DNA of 64,000 nt from Aurifilum marmelostoma (GCA_027559495.1 JAMXSV010000008.1:1116001-1180000), one strand, 5' to 3'. Counted from the first letter of the stretch, positions 31,591-45,327 are shown. The notes: a model not told the origin generated them from the sequence alone. Numbers and translations: made by a program.

Positions 31591-34500
31591 GGTGCTTGTG
31601 TGAGAAGGAGGAGACAATGATAAGGAGGAGAAGAGAGAAGATGGGAGGAAAGAGCACAGAAAAAGGAAGGGAAAAAGACGCAACAAGAGGGTGCGCAGGG
31701 CGGAGACGAAAGACTATATATAAAGATGAAAGCGAATAAGGAGGTGAAGACGATCAACAGGTCGAGTCCAGGGTTGGATGCATACACCTGTACAGTGGTA
31801 CAGGGCTCCCGAGCATGCTAGCCACCTAAGTACCTACTAGTAGATCTCGCAGAAGATCTTCGTACAGCGACCTGCCATACTACCATACCATGGCGGAATC
31901 CTATACACTAAAGTACTGGCAGGTACGGAGGGGCACTGCCGCCCGTAAACCGATGGAACCCCACACCAAGACCCAGTAACAAGCCCTGCGGCTGCGGCTG
32001 CAGCTGCTGGAAACGGAAACCCGCAAAACCATCATCACCAACCCCCCATTCGATCCCCTTATTCTCCTTCTTCCGAGCCTCTGTGTGATGATTTGATTTT
32101 GTACACAACAGAGTTGAAATACGGTCTTGTATTGGCACTACTGGGTCTTTTTCTTTGACAGGTCACACATGAGCGAGACGGTAATGCTGCCATGCTGTGG
32201 TCACAAATAGTACGCCACCCTCGTGCCGCCACGCAATTCTGTCCTACACCACTAAATAGTATGGTCTGTGGACGACACGGGATTTTGAGTGGGCTACGGG
32301 CATCGCATGGGGATCAGAACGGCCAGAATCTTCACGATCGGCTAGCTGCTTTGCTCTAGCTGCAGTTCCTGTTGCACCCCCGATGTCGAAGCGGCATGGC
32401 ATTAGGTAAAATGCGCGTCCTGGGGGAATGGCGGAGGAGGAAAGGGGAGATTCTGGACAGCCTCGTCCGGGTCTTGCTAAGAAGGCCCGTCACTCAGCTC
32501 CCGCTCTGCTTCAGACAGTCCTCCGACACCGCTGAGAAGACATCCACATCAAAATCCAATCCATGTAAACCGAGTATCGGTGGCCCATGAACCTCAGAGC
32601 CACCGGAGCCCCTGGTTAGTTCAAATAGCAGATGGTTGTTGGTCTTCCTGACACGTTTACCCTGTGCCCGCATCTTCCTACGGGGTAATAGTACTATACA
32701 CGCATGCTGGCATGGTAGCCCAGACCTTCTGTAGCACTCTAGCACACCCGCTCACTAGTGTCGAACAAGACCAGCGAGCACCGGTCCGTCCCCATAATTC
32801 TGCAATCTTTATCAGATCAACAGCGGAGACATCTCCGGCCACATGAGGACCACTCCACGAACCCGTTCCCAGTGAGGATGTGGGTGCGGATTTTCGACTG
32901 TTCTCGCGCAATTCTTGGAAAATTTCAAAACTTCATTTCGTGTTAGCCTACTTTTAGACTCGCCCTTGGCAGACATCGGATCGATCCTATATCCGCAGAT
33001 GTGATAAGATAAGATGCTTCTTGCGAACGATCGGTAAAATTTTCCTCTCTCCCTCTCCCATCCCCTTTCCTGCCCTACCATGATCTCCTCCTTCCGTTCT
33101 TTTCCTGAATGAGCAGGCTAGGAGCTTGCTAGAGGAGCAAGTGTGGTGGTATAGAATTTGAAATGGACCCTGAAACAAGTCGTGCATCGTGTCAATGGCA
33201 GTTTAGCCATACCTCACCAACGTGACGCCCCTCAGACACGGTGTCTACAATACAATTGACCAGCGTAGGGTACAGGCTGAGGAGGCCATGCAAGGCACCT
33301 AGAGACCCCACTGTACATGCCCATGACGGTCTAGTCTTGGCATGAGACACTGTAGTACCATAGTAAAGCATAAGACTACACAGCACAAACTCCCCAAGAA
33401 GAGTATCATGGCACGCCTGGCTCGTGTCACCTGTTCCTCACCAGCAAGCAGAGGAAATGAGTCCAGAGCTGTACCATGCATTCTACATATTATCTAGAAT
33501 TATTTTAGGCAGGCAATTGCTGTTTGTAGTATTCAAAGTTTCCTCTAGCATGTCTGAGTGGACGATTTACGAGACAGCTCGCCACCGACCACCAATATGA
33601 GGCGATACTATGGTAAATGCACTCGGGTCACCTGATGGTCTTTTCTAGGTGCCTTCAGGGTATCTCGAGTCAATGGTGTTTCAATTGCAATGTGCCAATC
33701 ATGATGTATTGTTTTCTCATATACTTATTTGCAAGGTCTAGACTTGAATCAAAGACCTGTATTTCCAAGCGTTGATGTTGATTGAATCGCTATGGGATTT
33801 GAGACAAGAATGTGGGGGGACACACAGCCGGACGGCCCCCCCTCAGTTGGTGGGGGGGGCAGACTCAACCTCACACTACCCTACTACTATGATACCATGC
33901 TGCCATGTTAAGACCCCCAGTTGAGTTGGGACTGACAGGCGGTGATGGAGTGGGTGGAGCCTCAACGTCACATACAGTACTTTAGTGCAGCTCGACTCAG
34001 CTGGGCCAGTTGGCTCCGGTTGCGTCAGACTCAGAGTGTGCCGTCACACCTCACCTGCACCCTCTACACACCTCTCCGTAAAAAATCAAATAAAAATAGG
34101 AATCCGAAACTCGTATATAGCAGGAAAGAGCAAGCTATCATCTAACTTGTGTGGCTGTATCATCCCGAACATTAATTTGTCCCGTTCTTTGTCCAGACTC
34201 GAGACCGCTGGTTGACCAAGAAAACAAGAAAAAGGTGGTGTGTACACCTGCATCGAATCGCAACCCTAGCATCAGAGGTAGGTTAGCCCAGTTGGACCCT
34301 TGAAGATCTGATCGGATCAGGAGCACACACCTCTTTTCTGCACCCGAGCTTGCCTCTTCTTATTACTCGGGCAGCTCCTGTACCTTCTGCTGCAGGGCTT
34401 CTTTGTTTGCTCCTGTCTCACAAGAGCATTTCCATCTGACCTTGCTTGTTTGCCCCCCTGCAACACCAACACCAAAATCTCTGTCGCCAGCTCCTGTGGC

Positions 34501-34841
34501 CACTGGCCATTGATCAATCACCGCCCCCTACATCCTGATCATTGGCCCGATAGACTGAACGAGGCGACCAGTACGACTTACACTTGCACCAGCATCGATA
34601 CCCTCCTCCTTTCTGAGGACACGCAACCTCAGGATCGATCGACACCGCCCTCCCCTCTACACGGTCGTGCTAGATTGCCCCGACCGCCCTGGTCTTACAT
34701 CTGTCCTCCTCTCGGTCGCCTCAAATACCGCCCTCCACCTCTACCTCGAACCCCTTTGCGACTTTTCGATCTCTTCCGTATCATCCTTGACCGCCAAAAC
34801 TTGCCTCACGTCTGACACCCCGTAGACGATTGCTTTCCCCC
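31591..34841. other. 3.25-kb divergent intergenic region
   Basis: Shared upstream region of the F-box/zinc gene (-) and neutral trehalase (+). No gene recognised. Contains repeated TACC/GGTA-type words near 31820-31890 and a C7/G8 inverted pair near 33836-33859. CCCCT pentamers, the core of yeast stress elements, occur at 33839-33843 and 34455-34459; such short words are common by chance. Confidence 0.5.
31714..31725 (-). promoter_or_regulatory. TATA-like element of the F-box/zinc gene
   Basis: The minus strand reads CTTTATATATAG about 125 bases upstream of the ATG at 31590, a suitable place for a TATA box. Confidence 0.45.
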
Positions 34842-37428
34842 ATGTCGGACTCTGTGATGGACGCCCACAGGGGCGCCGGTGGTGATCCTCCCACCAGAAG
34901 TGACTCCGTCGACGAATTTAACGTCTTCGACGATGCCAAAACCTACTACACCGACTCGCGACACAAGATCAATAAGGCCACTGCCCGGACTCGCACCTTT
35001 TCCCAGGTACGAATATTCAATGCACACACGGCTGTCTCGGGATTCTCAGGTTCGGGTGAGGTAGACGAATCAAATGCTTACATGACGGGTCGCACAGAAT
35101 AGTCTCCTGCAGCAGATGGAGAGACTGGGTCTGAAGGAGCCCTTCCGGCGAGGTAGCCATGGTACGTCGTGTCTCAAATATGCCGAGAGAGCAGAGAAGA
35201 AGTCCATTTGCTAACCAGCTGTCTCTCGCCACCTGCGTAGACGAGAGTACCCTCCAGACGAGCCGACGATTCCTGATCCAGGTCGACCCGACCCTCGAGA
35301 GCCTTCAGTCGCAGGAGGATACAGATGGCAACATGCAGATCACCATTGAGGACAACGGTCCAAAGGTAACATTCCGGAGCTCTTCAGACCAGAGAGGCTG
35401 CTGTACATTTCCCAGGGCACCTTTAGCTGACCTTGCTTATTACAATAGGTGCTATCCCTGCGGACGGCCGCGTCCGATGGCCACCACAGGTTCGATATCC
35501 GCGGGACCTACATGCTGTCCAACCTGCTGCAGGAGCTTTCCCTGGCCAAGGAGTACGGTCGCAAGCAGATTATTCTCGATGAGGCCCGCCTCAACGAGAA
35601 CCCCGTCAACAGACTGTCTCGCCTGATTCGCGACCATTTCTGGGAAGGTCTGACCCGCCGGATCGACGCCTCGACCATCGAGGTCTGTGCCAAAGATCCC
35701 AAGGACTGGACAGACGACCCACGACCGCGCATCTATGTCCCCTGGGGCGAGCCCGAGCAGTTCGAATTCTACACCAAGGTCGCCAAGGAGCGCCCGGATC
35801 TCAGACTGGATGTCTGCCGGCTGCCTGAGTCTGACAAGATCACCCCTGAGCTCATCCGGGACATGAATGATGCCCCTGGTCTCCTGGCCATCGAGATGGA
35901 GAAGATCATCGACCCAAACACGGGCGAGGAGACCCTACGTGGTCTGCCTTTCGTTGTGCCCGGAGGTCGATTCAACGAGTTCTACGGCTGGGACAGCTAC
36001 ATGGAGTCCCTGGGCCTCCTGGTCGACAACAAGGTCCACCTCGCCAAGTCTATGGTCCTGAACTTCTGCTTCTGCATCAAGCACTACGGCAAGATCCTCA
36101 ACGCGACGAGATCTTACTACCTTGGTCGGTCGCAGCCACCCTTCCTCACAGACATGGCCCTTCGTGTCTACGAGAAGATCAAGCATGAGCCCGATGCTCT
36201 CGACTTCCTGCGGACAGCTATCCTGGCTGCCATCAAGGAGTACCACAGCGTCTGGGTGAGTGAGCCTCGGCTTGACCCCGTGACGGGCCTCTCCCGATAC
36301 CGTCCCATCGGTATGGGCGTACCTCCAGAGACGGAGGCCACCCACTTCGTCCACGTCCTCGAGCCATACTGCAAGAAGTACAACATGGAGTTCAAGGACT
36401 TTGTCCGGGCGTATAACCATCGCGAGATCGACGAGCCAGAGCTGGATGAATACTTCATGCACGATCGGGCTGTGCGTGAGTCCGGGCACGACACGTCCTA
36501 CCGCCTGGAGAGGAACTGCGGGAACATGGCCACCATTGATCTCAACTCGCTGCTGTACAAGTACGAGACGGATATCGCACGAACCATCCGTGGCATCTTC
36601 GGCGACAAGCTTGCCATCCCTCCAGAGTTCTGCGTCGGGCCGCTCAAGCCCGGCCAGGTCGAGACATCCGCCATCTGGGACCGGCGGTCCAAGAGGCGCA
36701 AGCTGGCGATCGACAAGTTCCTCTGGAACGAGGAAGAGGGCATGTACTTTGACTACAACACCGTCACGCGCGAGAAGTCCAACTACGAATCCTGCACCAC
36801 CTTCTGGGCTCTCTGGGCGGGAGTCTCCTCGCCCAGGCAGGCAGCGGCCATGGTCACCAAGGCCCTGCCCAAGTTTGAGGCGTACGGCGGTCTGCTGGCC
36901 GGCACGCTGAAGAGCCGCGGAGAGATCAGCCTGGAGCGGCCCAACCGGCAGTGGGACTACCCATACGGGTGGGCGCCACAGCAGATCCTGGCCTGGACGG
37001 GCCTGTACCGCTATAGCTTCACAGAGGAGGCGGAGCGGCTCGCGTACAAGTGGCTGTACATGATGACCAAGGCGTTTGTGGACTTCAACGGTGTGGTTGT
37101 CGAGAAGTACGACGTGACGAGGCCCATCGATCCGCACAGGGTCGATGCCGAATATGGTAACCAGGGTTTGAACTTCAAGGGCGTTGCCAAGGAAGGGTAA
37201 GTTGGGGGATCCCGCCGCCACTGCTGAATGTGCAGAACTCATGATGAGACTCTTGTGTGCTGACATGCCATGGTGAACAGATTCGGCTGGGTCAATGCCA
37301 GCTACGTGTATGGCCTGCAGATCGTCAACGCTCACATGCGCCGCGCGCTGGGCACCCTGACGCCGTACGATACCTTTGTCAAGGCCCTCGAAGAGAATCG
37401 CGCCAAGGCACTCTCCGAAATGGACTAG
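34842..37428 (+). CDS. nth1: Neutral trehalase (GH37)
   Basis: Join 34842..35006, 35098..35161, 35241..35365, 35449..37196, 37281..37428; 749 aa, the usual length. It hydrolyses cytosolic trehalose to two glucose. The regulatory N-terminus holds basic-Ser/Thr sites (RTRTFS, and RRGS split only by the exon end) that fit PKA, and the EF-hand-like calcium loop DTDGNMQITIEDNGPK typical of neutral, not acid, trehalases. The GH37 signatures are present: PGGRFNEFYGWDSYM from residue 289 and QWDYPYGWAPQQ from residue 619, plus ERNCGNMATIDLNSLLY. The end reads FGWVNASYVYGLQIV...ALSEMD. All exon phases agree. In other fungi the enzyme is activated by PKA phosphorylation with 14-3-3 binding; the visible sites suggest the same here. 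There is no signal peptide. Confidence 0.96.
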
Positions 37429-39401
37429 ATCTCCTAATGTAGCGTGCTTCTCTGCTTATATGTCGGTTCTCCTTTCCCTTTTTTAAAAATACGAAAGTCA
37501 TGATCCAGAGTGCAAGACGACGAGATGGTGTGGGCGACAGATGAAGAGCATTCAACCTAGACCATGCAAAATTCAGAACAGAAATTAGACAGATTCAAGA
37601 GAAGAAGCCCGGCAGCATCAACGTGTCGGGCCCCATTCATGTGTGTTGCGAGAGAGCGTATAAAGCAACGAACCGTATACATTATGATGGCGGCTGGCAA
37701 ACATTCTAGGATAGAATGGTACAGTTCCCTTTTTGGTCACAGCTGCACACGGTCGTCCAAAGTGATGATTGTAACACGACATGCCTCTAGCAATGTAGGC
37801 TGAAAAAGAGGGTCGAACACAACGTGAAGAGACTCGGGAGTGGTTGGTCGATGGAGATCACACGGAGTCGGTACATATCACCAACTAGAAATATCGGGCA
37901 CTGTTCGCAACCAGCACGATGACTGGTTATGACAAGCACAAAGACCGAGAAGAAAAAGAATGGAGGACATAACAGCCTTCAGGCGATCAATCCTTTGCAT
38001 AACCTCGGCCGCCAATTGCCAGAAAAGCAGACGGAGAGAGCCCCCTGGTGATGACGATAATGAAGGCTTTCCCCTGCCCTAGAGAAGTTTCGGAAGTTGA
38101 CCGAGAGGGGGAGGGGGGGGATGGGCGTAGCCCTTCATCTGCTTCCTAAACTTTCCGCATGTGAAAGTCAATCAATCAGTCTAGTCACCGCACGAAAACA
38201 GAAATGCAGAGCGCGAAGAACAGCGCCAGGACCCAAGGGCATGGCTTGGACAGCATCCCACGACCACGACGGGAGCCGCAGGCCCAGAGCCGAGGCTCCA
38301 GAAAGCAAGACAAGAGGGCTTTGTTCCAGGAGCCCTTGCTGTTTTGGACTGGGGGGGGGGGGGCGGGTGGTTCGCTGCGGCGGAATGACGACAGGCCGGG
38401 CCATATTTCACATGTCACCTTGCTGCGTTGGTATGTATGCCAATCACATTTTCGACCTGAGTCAATGTAGGAGCATTTTGCTTTTGGTATATAGTGAGCT
38501 CAGAGGATGTTACTCTTCATGTGTAGGGCTCATTGAGGCTCTCCTCAACAAACCCTCGAGTCATCAACATCATCATCATCAACAACAACGAAGATGGTAG
38601 GGAAATTCCCCAGATATGCATAGTAGTAAAATGCGGGGAGTGACCTGAAGAAAGGGTTGGTGGGGTTCTGGGCCCTGCACCATCCGACACCACACGGCTC
38701 GACCAAGAGCCCTCTTCGGTAACTCGGCCAATAATCACAAGCCAATTCACTCCCATTCAGCCGAAAAGGGGGCAAAAGCGACGACCACCACCATCCTGGG
38801 AGCCGCACAGCTACACGGCTGACGTGCCGTGCTGCTACATGAATCAGAAGTACCTTTTCTTTACTTTTATGGGGATAATTAATTGTGAGTTAGTAGTAAA
38901 TCGTGTGATTGGGGGTCCATCCATTTTTAGACGACTTTTCCCTGCTCTGTAGTGTACCTTGCGCGCGTGTGTGTGTGTTCGATGTTAGCCGGTTGGCCGA
39001 ACGCTCCCGATGGCCGACCAAGTAAGTACCTGGGTGACAAGGTTGGGGGAGGGTATGAGTTATGAATATAATTGCATCTGATGACCCAGACCGCGAGGTC
39101 TGTGTTGGGTTTCTGCCGTCCTCTATTAATTCTCTCTAGCTTGTGATTGTGAGGTTCTAGAGACTTCCTCGTCCTCGTTTTCGGTCCTTCTTACCTATCT
39201 CTTTATTCATCTATACTTCTTTGCCATTAGACCAGTGTCTACAGCAGTAGTAGCAGTACTATCTCGTACCTGTTCACCTACCTACGCCTACACCCACCTA
39301 CCTTTAGACAGAAGAAACAAGAGCCCAAGAGTGGATGCACACCACACATCAGTCCAGGTAAAGGAGCAGAAAAGGACAAAGACAAGAACACACCAACAAT
39401 C
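37429..39401. other. Intergenic: trehalase 3' side and isocitrate lyase promoter
   Basis: No gene recognised. Contains a G13 run (38351-38363) and short G runs near 38103-38119. The last 170 bases before 39402 are leader-like. Confidence 0.5.
38351..38363 (+). repeat. Poly-G run (13)
   Basis: Thirteen consecutive G in the intergenic region upstream of isocitrate lyase. Confidence 0.65.
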
Positions 39402-41523
39402 ATGGCGGCCAACAACATGAGGAACCCGGCGGTGGACCCCAACACTGAGGACGAGGTGTTTGCTCGGGAGGTCGAGGAGGTCAAGAAGTGGTGGAGCGAC
39501 TCGAGATGGAGGCACACCAAGCGGCCCTTCACTGCCGAGCAGATCGTCTCCAAGAGGGGCAACCTCAAGATCGAGTACCCGAGCAACACGCAGGCCAAGA
39601 AGCTGTGGGCTATCCTCGAGGGAAGATTCAAAGTGCGTCGTCTTCTTTTGCTTTGCCCCCCCCCCCCCCGTTCTGCTCGTCCTTTGTCCTGCCACTGCCT
39701 TGAAAACGGCGCAGCAGAGAGGAGGTGCACAGCTCCGGCGAGATGGCTGACCGTGACTTGCTTTCGCCTGCGGGCAGAACCGAGATGCTAGTTACACCTA
39801 CGGCTGCTTGGAGCCCACCATGGTCACCCAGATGGCCAAATACCTCGACACAGTCTACGTCTCTGGATGGCAGTCATCCTCCACAGCCTCTGCCTCAGAC
39901 GAGCCCGGTCCGGATCTGGCTGACTACCCATATGTGAGTCACCTGGCGAGCCATTACCCATCCTTCCGGGAGGCAACACCTTGTTTGGTCAAGTCTTTCG
40001 AGAAGAAGAGAAGTCAAATATGATATGCTTGGCTGGCACATGAACTCACACTGCCGCAAAACGACAGACCACCGTCCCCAACAAGGTAGCCCACCTCTTC
40101 ATGGCACAGCTCTTTCACGACCGCAAGCAGCGCCAGGAGCGCCTGACGACGCCCAAGGCACAACGGGGCAACCTGGCCAACATCGACTACCTGCGGCCCA
40201 TCATCGCGGATGCAGACACGGGTCACGGCGGCCTCACGGCCGTCATGAAGCTCACAAAGCTGTTCATCGAGAAGGGCGCCGCCGGTATCCACATTGAGGA
40301 CCAGGCCCCCGGCACCAAGAAGTGCGGACACATGGCTGGCAAGGTGCTGGTCCCCATCAGCGAGCACATCAACCGGCTGGTTGCCATCCGTGCACAGGCC
40401 GATATCATGGGTGAGCTGAGCACTTTCGACTCGATAACAAGACCGTCCACGGCTGACAAGAGTTTTTTTCTTTTTTCTTCTTCTTGATAGGCTCCAACCT
40501 CCTCGCTGTTGCCCGTACGGATGCCGAGGCTGCCACACTCATCAGCACCACAATCGACCCGCGCGACCACGCCTTCATCCTCGGCACCACAAACCCGAAC
40601 CTGCAGCCCCTCAACGACCTCATGATCGCCGCTGAGGCGGCAGGCAAGACAGGCGAGCAGCTGCAGGCGATCGAGGACCAGTGGCTAGCGCAGGCCAACC
40701 TCAAGAAATTCGACGAGGCCGTGGTGGAGGCCATCCACAAGGGCACACACGTGGACAAGAAGGGGCTGACAGCCGAGTATCTGAAGCAGGCCAAGGGCAA
40801 GTCGCTCATGGAGGCGCGAGCGCTCGCCAGGGGCCTTCTGGGCGTCGAGGTCTTCTTTGACTGGGACGCACCCAGGACCCGCGAGGGGTACTACCGCCTC
40901 AAGGGTGGCTGCGACTGTGCCATCAACCGAGCAATCGCGTATGCGCCGTATGCGGATGCCATCTGGATGGAGAGCAAGCTGCCGGACTACAAGCAGGCAG
41001 AGGAGTTTGCCAAGGGCGTGCATGCCGTCTGGCCCGAGCAGAAGTGAGTTCTCTCTTTTTGTCTCTCCTTGAGAATATTCTTTTTCTTTTCCTCCACCCC
41101 TTGGATAAGGCTACTTGTCCTTGCCGCGACGACGATGTGCTGACCACGATCAACCAAATCATCAGACTGGCCTACAACCTCTCACCCTCCTTCAACTGGA
41201 AGACGGCAATGCCCCGTGCAGAGCAGGAGACGTACATCCGGCGTCTGGCGTCGCTGGGCTACTGCTGGCAGTTCATCACGCTGGCAGGCCTGCACACGAC
41301 GGCGCTGATCAGCGACCAGTTCGCCAAGGCGTACGGGCAGGTCGGCATGCGCGCGTACGGCGAGCTTGTGCAGGAGCCCGAGATGGAGCACGGCGTCGAC
41401 GTGGTCAAGCACCAGAAGTGGAGCGGCGCCACCTACGTCGACGAGCTGCAGAAGATGGTGACGGGCGGCATCAGCAGCACGGCGGCCATGGGCAAAGGTG
41501 TGACTGAGGACCAGTTCCATTAG
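39402..41523 (+). CDS. icl1: Isocitrate lyase
   Basis: Join 39402..39632, 39778..39933, 40068..40410, 40491..41043, 41166..41523; 546 aa, normal for fungi. It cleaves isocitrate to glyoxylate and succinate, the first committed step of the glyoxylate cycle needed for growth on acetate or fatty acids. Seen: the catalytic loop KKCGHMAGKVLVP with Cys215, IIADADTGHGG, GIHIEDQAPGTKKCGH, LLAVARTDAEAATLI, ESKLPDYKQAEEFAKGVHA and LSPSFNWK. All four introns fit GT...AG with matching phases; intron 1 contains a C14 run. The enzyme is peroxisomal or glyoxysomal in many fungi; the end EDQFH is not a canonical PTS1, so import would need another signal. Fungal icl genes are glucose-repressed and induced through the acetate activator and Snf1. 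Confidence 0.97.
39656..39669 (+). repeat. Poly-C run (14) in icl1 intron 1
   Basis: Fourteen C within the intron, in a pyrimidine-rich context. Confidence 0.65.
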
Positions 41524-42781
41524 ATGACGACGGACTTGTTTTCTCTCTCTCTCAGCATGGTGGTAGGGTGAAGTAGAGGTGCTGAAGCGTGTGCTTTTTT
41601 ATCCTTTTATTTTTCTTCTTCTTCCTCTTATCTTTCTTTTCCTTGTTGCAACATATGTCAGCTAAGGCATCAAGCACTTGTTCTTAGCCGTAGGCCGCGG
41701 CCAGGAGATAGAAGAAAAGGCAACTACACATCAATGAAATTTTATGATTTGTCTGGGACACAAGGTTTCTTATACTCACCAAGCCTCACTCACCGTCATC
41801 CGTAGCCGTGTATGATTCTATCTCGCAAATGGTCACCGAGGTGTCTTGTAGCGGCGCCGCCGGATAGATAGCTTCTCATCGCGCCCACTTTCGACAGTCT
41901 CGTGTAGCTTGAGCATTCGCATCCAGAAGTAGAACAGAGCGTCAGCAAGGTCGTTTCAGGAGCGTTCTTGTTGTGGGGGTGGACAAGACATGACTCGGCT
42001 GTGGGTTGAAGAGGCCTCTCATTGAAGAAGAGCACGATGATGATGGTACAAACGATTCAGACACGATGTTGACTTGATGTAAGTGCTACAATCTGGGTAG
42101 TCAGGTCATAATAGATATCCTTATTTTATCAATTGACTGGCTCAGAATATGCATTGTCCTTTTTTCTTTCGTTCTTTCTTTCTGCTTGACCCAAGACTCT
42201 GGTGTTGCGTACTGCTTGTACTGAGCACAAGACAGTGGTCGTACTAACTACCAGCATTGGCTGCTAGCAAGAAGTTGTAACCAGTGAAGAGGCCTGGAGG
42301 TCAAGCCCCCCACCAGGGCCCCCCCTACACTGTAGGTGCGCCTCCCCTCACCGCGCCTAGGCTCCCTCCAGGAGCTCCCCCCAGGGCTCCCCTGTGCAAA
42401 AAATACAACAGTACAAGGCAGATCGCCGATGTTGATCGCCAGTACCTAATCTGGTGGGCAATGACGTTATTGGCTGGACCACTAATAATGGAATTCGCCC
42501 ACAGATCCGATCGATTCTGGATATCGCCTCGTCGTGAATCCCATCCTTCCTAGCCATGTACCTGTAATAGGCGAACTCCGGGCTGGTACCTGCACTTGTT
42601 TGTCGGCATCTGTTTCGAGGCGCTCTTCTCAGTGCTCCGACGTCGTTTCCTGAGCTCTTCTTCCCCGTACTGGTCCTCATAATTCTCTTCCCCTCTCCTG
42701 TCCGTCCTACGGACCAGCCTCGCGCTCGAGTCGTGGTCTACTCAGCTGTCCCCCCGCCCCCTCGCCCCCTCTCATTATGGT
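41524..42781. other. Intergenic between icl1 and ccz1
   Basis: No gene recognised. The 3' side of icl1 is T/C-rich (41600-41645). The region near 42298-42400 has dense CCCC blocks. Confidence 0.5.
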
Positions 42782-42827
42782 ATGGCGACGACCACAGCCT
42801 CAGTCGCAGCGTCTCCAGACGCCGTAG
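42777..42827 (+). promoter_or_regulatory. Short ORF overlapping the ccz1 start codon
   Basis: ATG at 42777 lies five bases before the ccz1 ATG (42782) in another frame and ends at TAG 42825-42827 after 16 codons. If it is in the transcript, scanning ribosomes meet it first. Confidence 0.45.
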
Positions 42828-45327
42828 TCCCTGCCCAGGTTGGCTTCCTCGCCATCTTCAACCCCAGCCTGGGCAACACGGACGAGACCCTCGACGACCA
42901 GATCGTCTACTACTCATCCGTTGACCTGACCACCCAGAAGCGCCGCCGCCATACCAGCAAGCGAGGCCCAGCCGGCAGACCCACCGAAAATGTGTCTCAG
43001 GCAGAGCGGAACGAGAGGCTGAGGCAGATTGGTCTCGCCCAGGGCATTGTCAATTTCGGCAGGAACTTCTCGGGCGACCAGGCCGTCGACACCATCGAGA
43101 CCGAGAAGACGAGGGTCGTGCTCCACGAGCTGGAGCCTGGCTGGTGGATCCTGGCTGTACGTGCCCCGCGCCGCACCGCCCGTTATTGTTGCCCCCCCCC
43201 TGGTGACCATATATACTGATCTCAGGCGGCTTCACACAGTGCATCGACCTGACGCGACTGCCCGTCGCTTCAACTGCCAAGAAGCAGCAGCCTGGCGACG
43301 CCGAAGGATCCTCGGAAGCTGATTTCGAGTACTCGTCCCGGGAGGTCAAGCCGGCTGCTCTCCTCCTGCAGGACTTGTTGCGGGCACACTCCACCTTCCT
43401 GCTTCACCACGACTCCTCGCTGAGCGCACTGTTTGTCAGGATACGACGGACAAAATTCACCTGCACCTTAAGCCGATACTGGGACCTCTATCTCTCCACG
43501 TGGAACGTCCTCCTACACGGAAACCCAGTCCGGGATGTCTTTGGGGGTGTCAAGATCGCGGCGAGTGGTGAGCTCGGGATAGGCGTCGGGGAGGAGGACC
43601 GAGGCAGCGGCGAGCGCGAGGTCCTCGAGAGCCTGAAGGGGAGGATAGACGGCCTGGTCGACCTTGTTGTGTCGAAATTCGGCGATGGCGACCCAGATGA
43701 CATGGACAAGTCTGGCGAGGACAAGAGACAACAAGGAAAGGCGCACCCCTATGCACAGTGGCTGGGCACCGGTAGGGAGCCCGGCGCGGAAGACGGCGCA
43801 ATCTTCCTGGGTGTGGGCGTCCTGTCCAGAAAATCCATACGGGATATTACGTATTGGATGGAAGACATGTACAGGTGGGGGGAGGACGCCTATGGTGTCT
43901 CGGAGAGCCCAAAGGCCATGCGCCGCCGCCCGCCCAGAATCCCCAAGGCGGAAATCAAGAGAAGAAATGCTCCAACCTCGATACAGATACCGCCAAGCCT
44001 CTTCGACCCCAACCGTGGCTCAAGACCTGCAAACAACACACCCCCGCCTCCCTCAGATCAGAGTGCGCCTCCCGCCTCGGACAGTCGGGGCTCGGAGGGT
44101 GGGGGTGAAGAAGGGGCACCTGGGCTTGAAAAATATATGGATTATCTCAAGTTGGGGTATGGCAAGTACTGGAGTCTCGGGCGCGATGCGGCATCCAAAG
44201 ACGCCGAGCCAGCCGAGGTCGACGATGCCCAACCTGGCCGCCCGGAGCTCGAGAGAACCCAGTCCAAGGGCGATGACATAACTGGTCATTTCCTCGTCGG
44301 GCTGACGGGGGAAGTCGAGGAGGGCTGGATCGAGGACCCCGAGGAGAGATCCTTCGCCGCCGAACACGAGGAGCTCAACGCGCGCACCATGGTCAGGACC
44401 GTGACCGTCGAGCTGGAGACGCCGACGGCCGACAAGGCCGAGGCCATCTTCTCGCGAGTGCTGGGAAGCCAGGACACGGACCTGTCCTCCAGGGGGCGCC
44501 TGAGCCGCCGCGGGTCCTTTGACAGCCAGGATCAGAACAAGACACAGAGGCTACGCGTGGTGGTCTACGTGGTGAAGCCGTTCATGTTCACGTTCCTGTT
44601 CAACCTGCGCACCGAGTCCCTGTCTTTTGAAGGGCTCTACCGCTCCCTCCACCACCAGCTGGCGCCGCTGCGCAGATCCCTAGCCAACTCGACGGCCTAC
44701 CGACCTGACAGGCCTGACGTGGGCAGGTCTGCGGCTGCGATCCACGATCTGGTCTGGGATCCCAAGGCCATCACGGTGCACTCGACCATACCGAGCATCC
44801 CGGACCCAGCAGAGCTGTATAACATCCACGAGCAGCCATCCTGGTCCCGAGTGGACGCCATCAACACACATATGCAGATCCTCAATCTATGGAAGACAAC
44901 CCGGGCTAGTGCCACCGATTTGGAGCGCACATGTAAGACGAGCCGCGGGTGGTGGATCGTCTGGAGCCGTATCCTGGAGCGCAAGGAGGACACGCCATCA
45001 TCCTCGTCTACAGAAGTCGGGCGACCATCCTCGACAGGCCATGGCGGTAGGGAGGACAAGAGCCACCTCAGAGCCAAGAGCGATGTCTCGGCACCCTCGA
45101 CGTCGTCCAGGATCTCGTCGGCAGCACAAGGCGCGGGAGACGATGTCAGCAAGGAGATCTTTTTACTCCGCAAGGCCAGCGACCACAGCGGCGGCCACGG
45201 CAGGAGCATCAGTCTGGCCGGAGCTACAAGCGGCACAGGGTGGGCAGATGGAGCAAGCAGGCTGGCGCAGGGTATCGGTGTCGATACGAGAAAGTATATC
45301 GAGGGCCTGCTTAGTCTCAACCGCTGA
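42782..45327 (+). CDS. ccz1: Vacuolar fusion protein Ccz1
   Basis: Join 42782..43156, 43240..45327; 820 aa. Ccz1 pairs with Mon1 to form the nucleotide exchange factor for Ypt7/Rab7 on late endosomes, autophagosomes and vacuoles. Seen: the first longin domain starting VGFLAIFNPSLGNTDETLDDQIVYYSS, the conserved ERLRQIGLAQGIVNFGRNF and GWWILACIDLTRLP (crossing the intron), then LLLQDLLRAHSTFLLHHDSSL and YWDLYLSTWN. A long disordered, charged middle section follows. The second longin region includes LRVVVYVVKPFMFTFLFNLRTESLSFEGLYRSLHHQLAPL, and the end is RKYIEGLLSLNR. Filamentous fungal Ccz1 proteins are about this long. The 83-nt intron is phase 0. Confidence 0.9.

Noticed and set aside
35935..37335. 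466-codon antisense frame over neutral trehalase
   Set aside because: Shadow of the conserved sense exon; no independent motifs.
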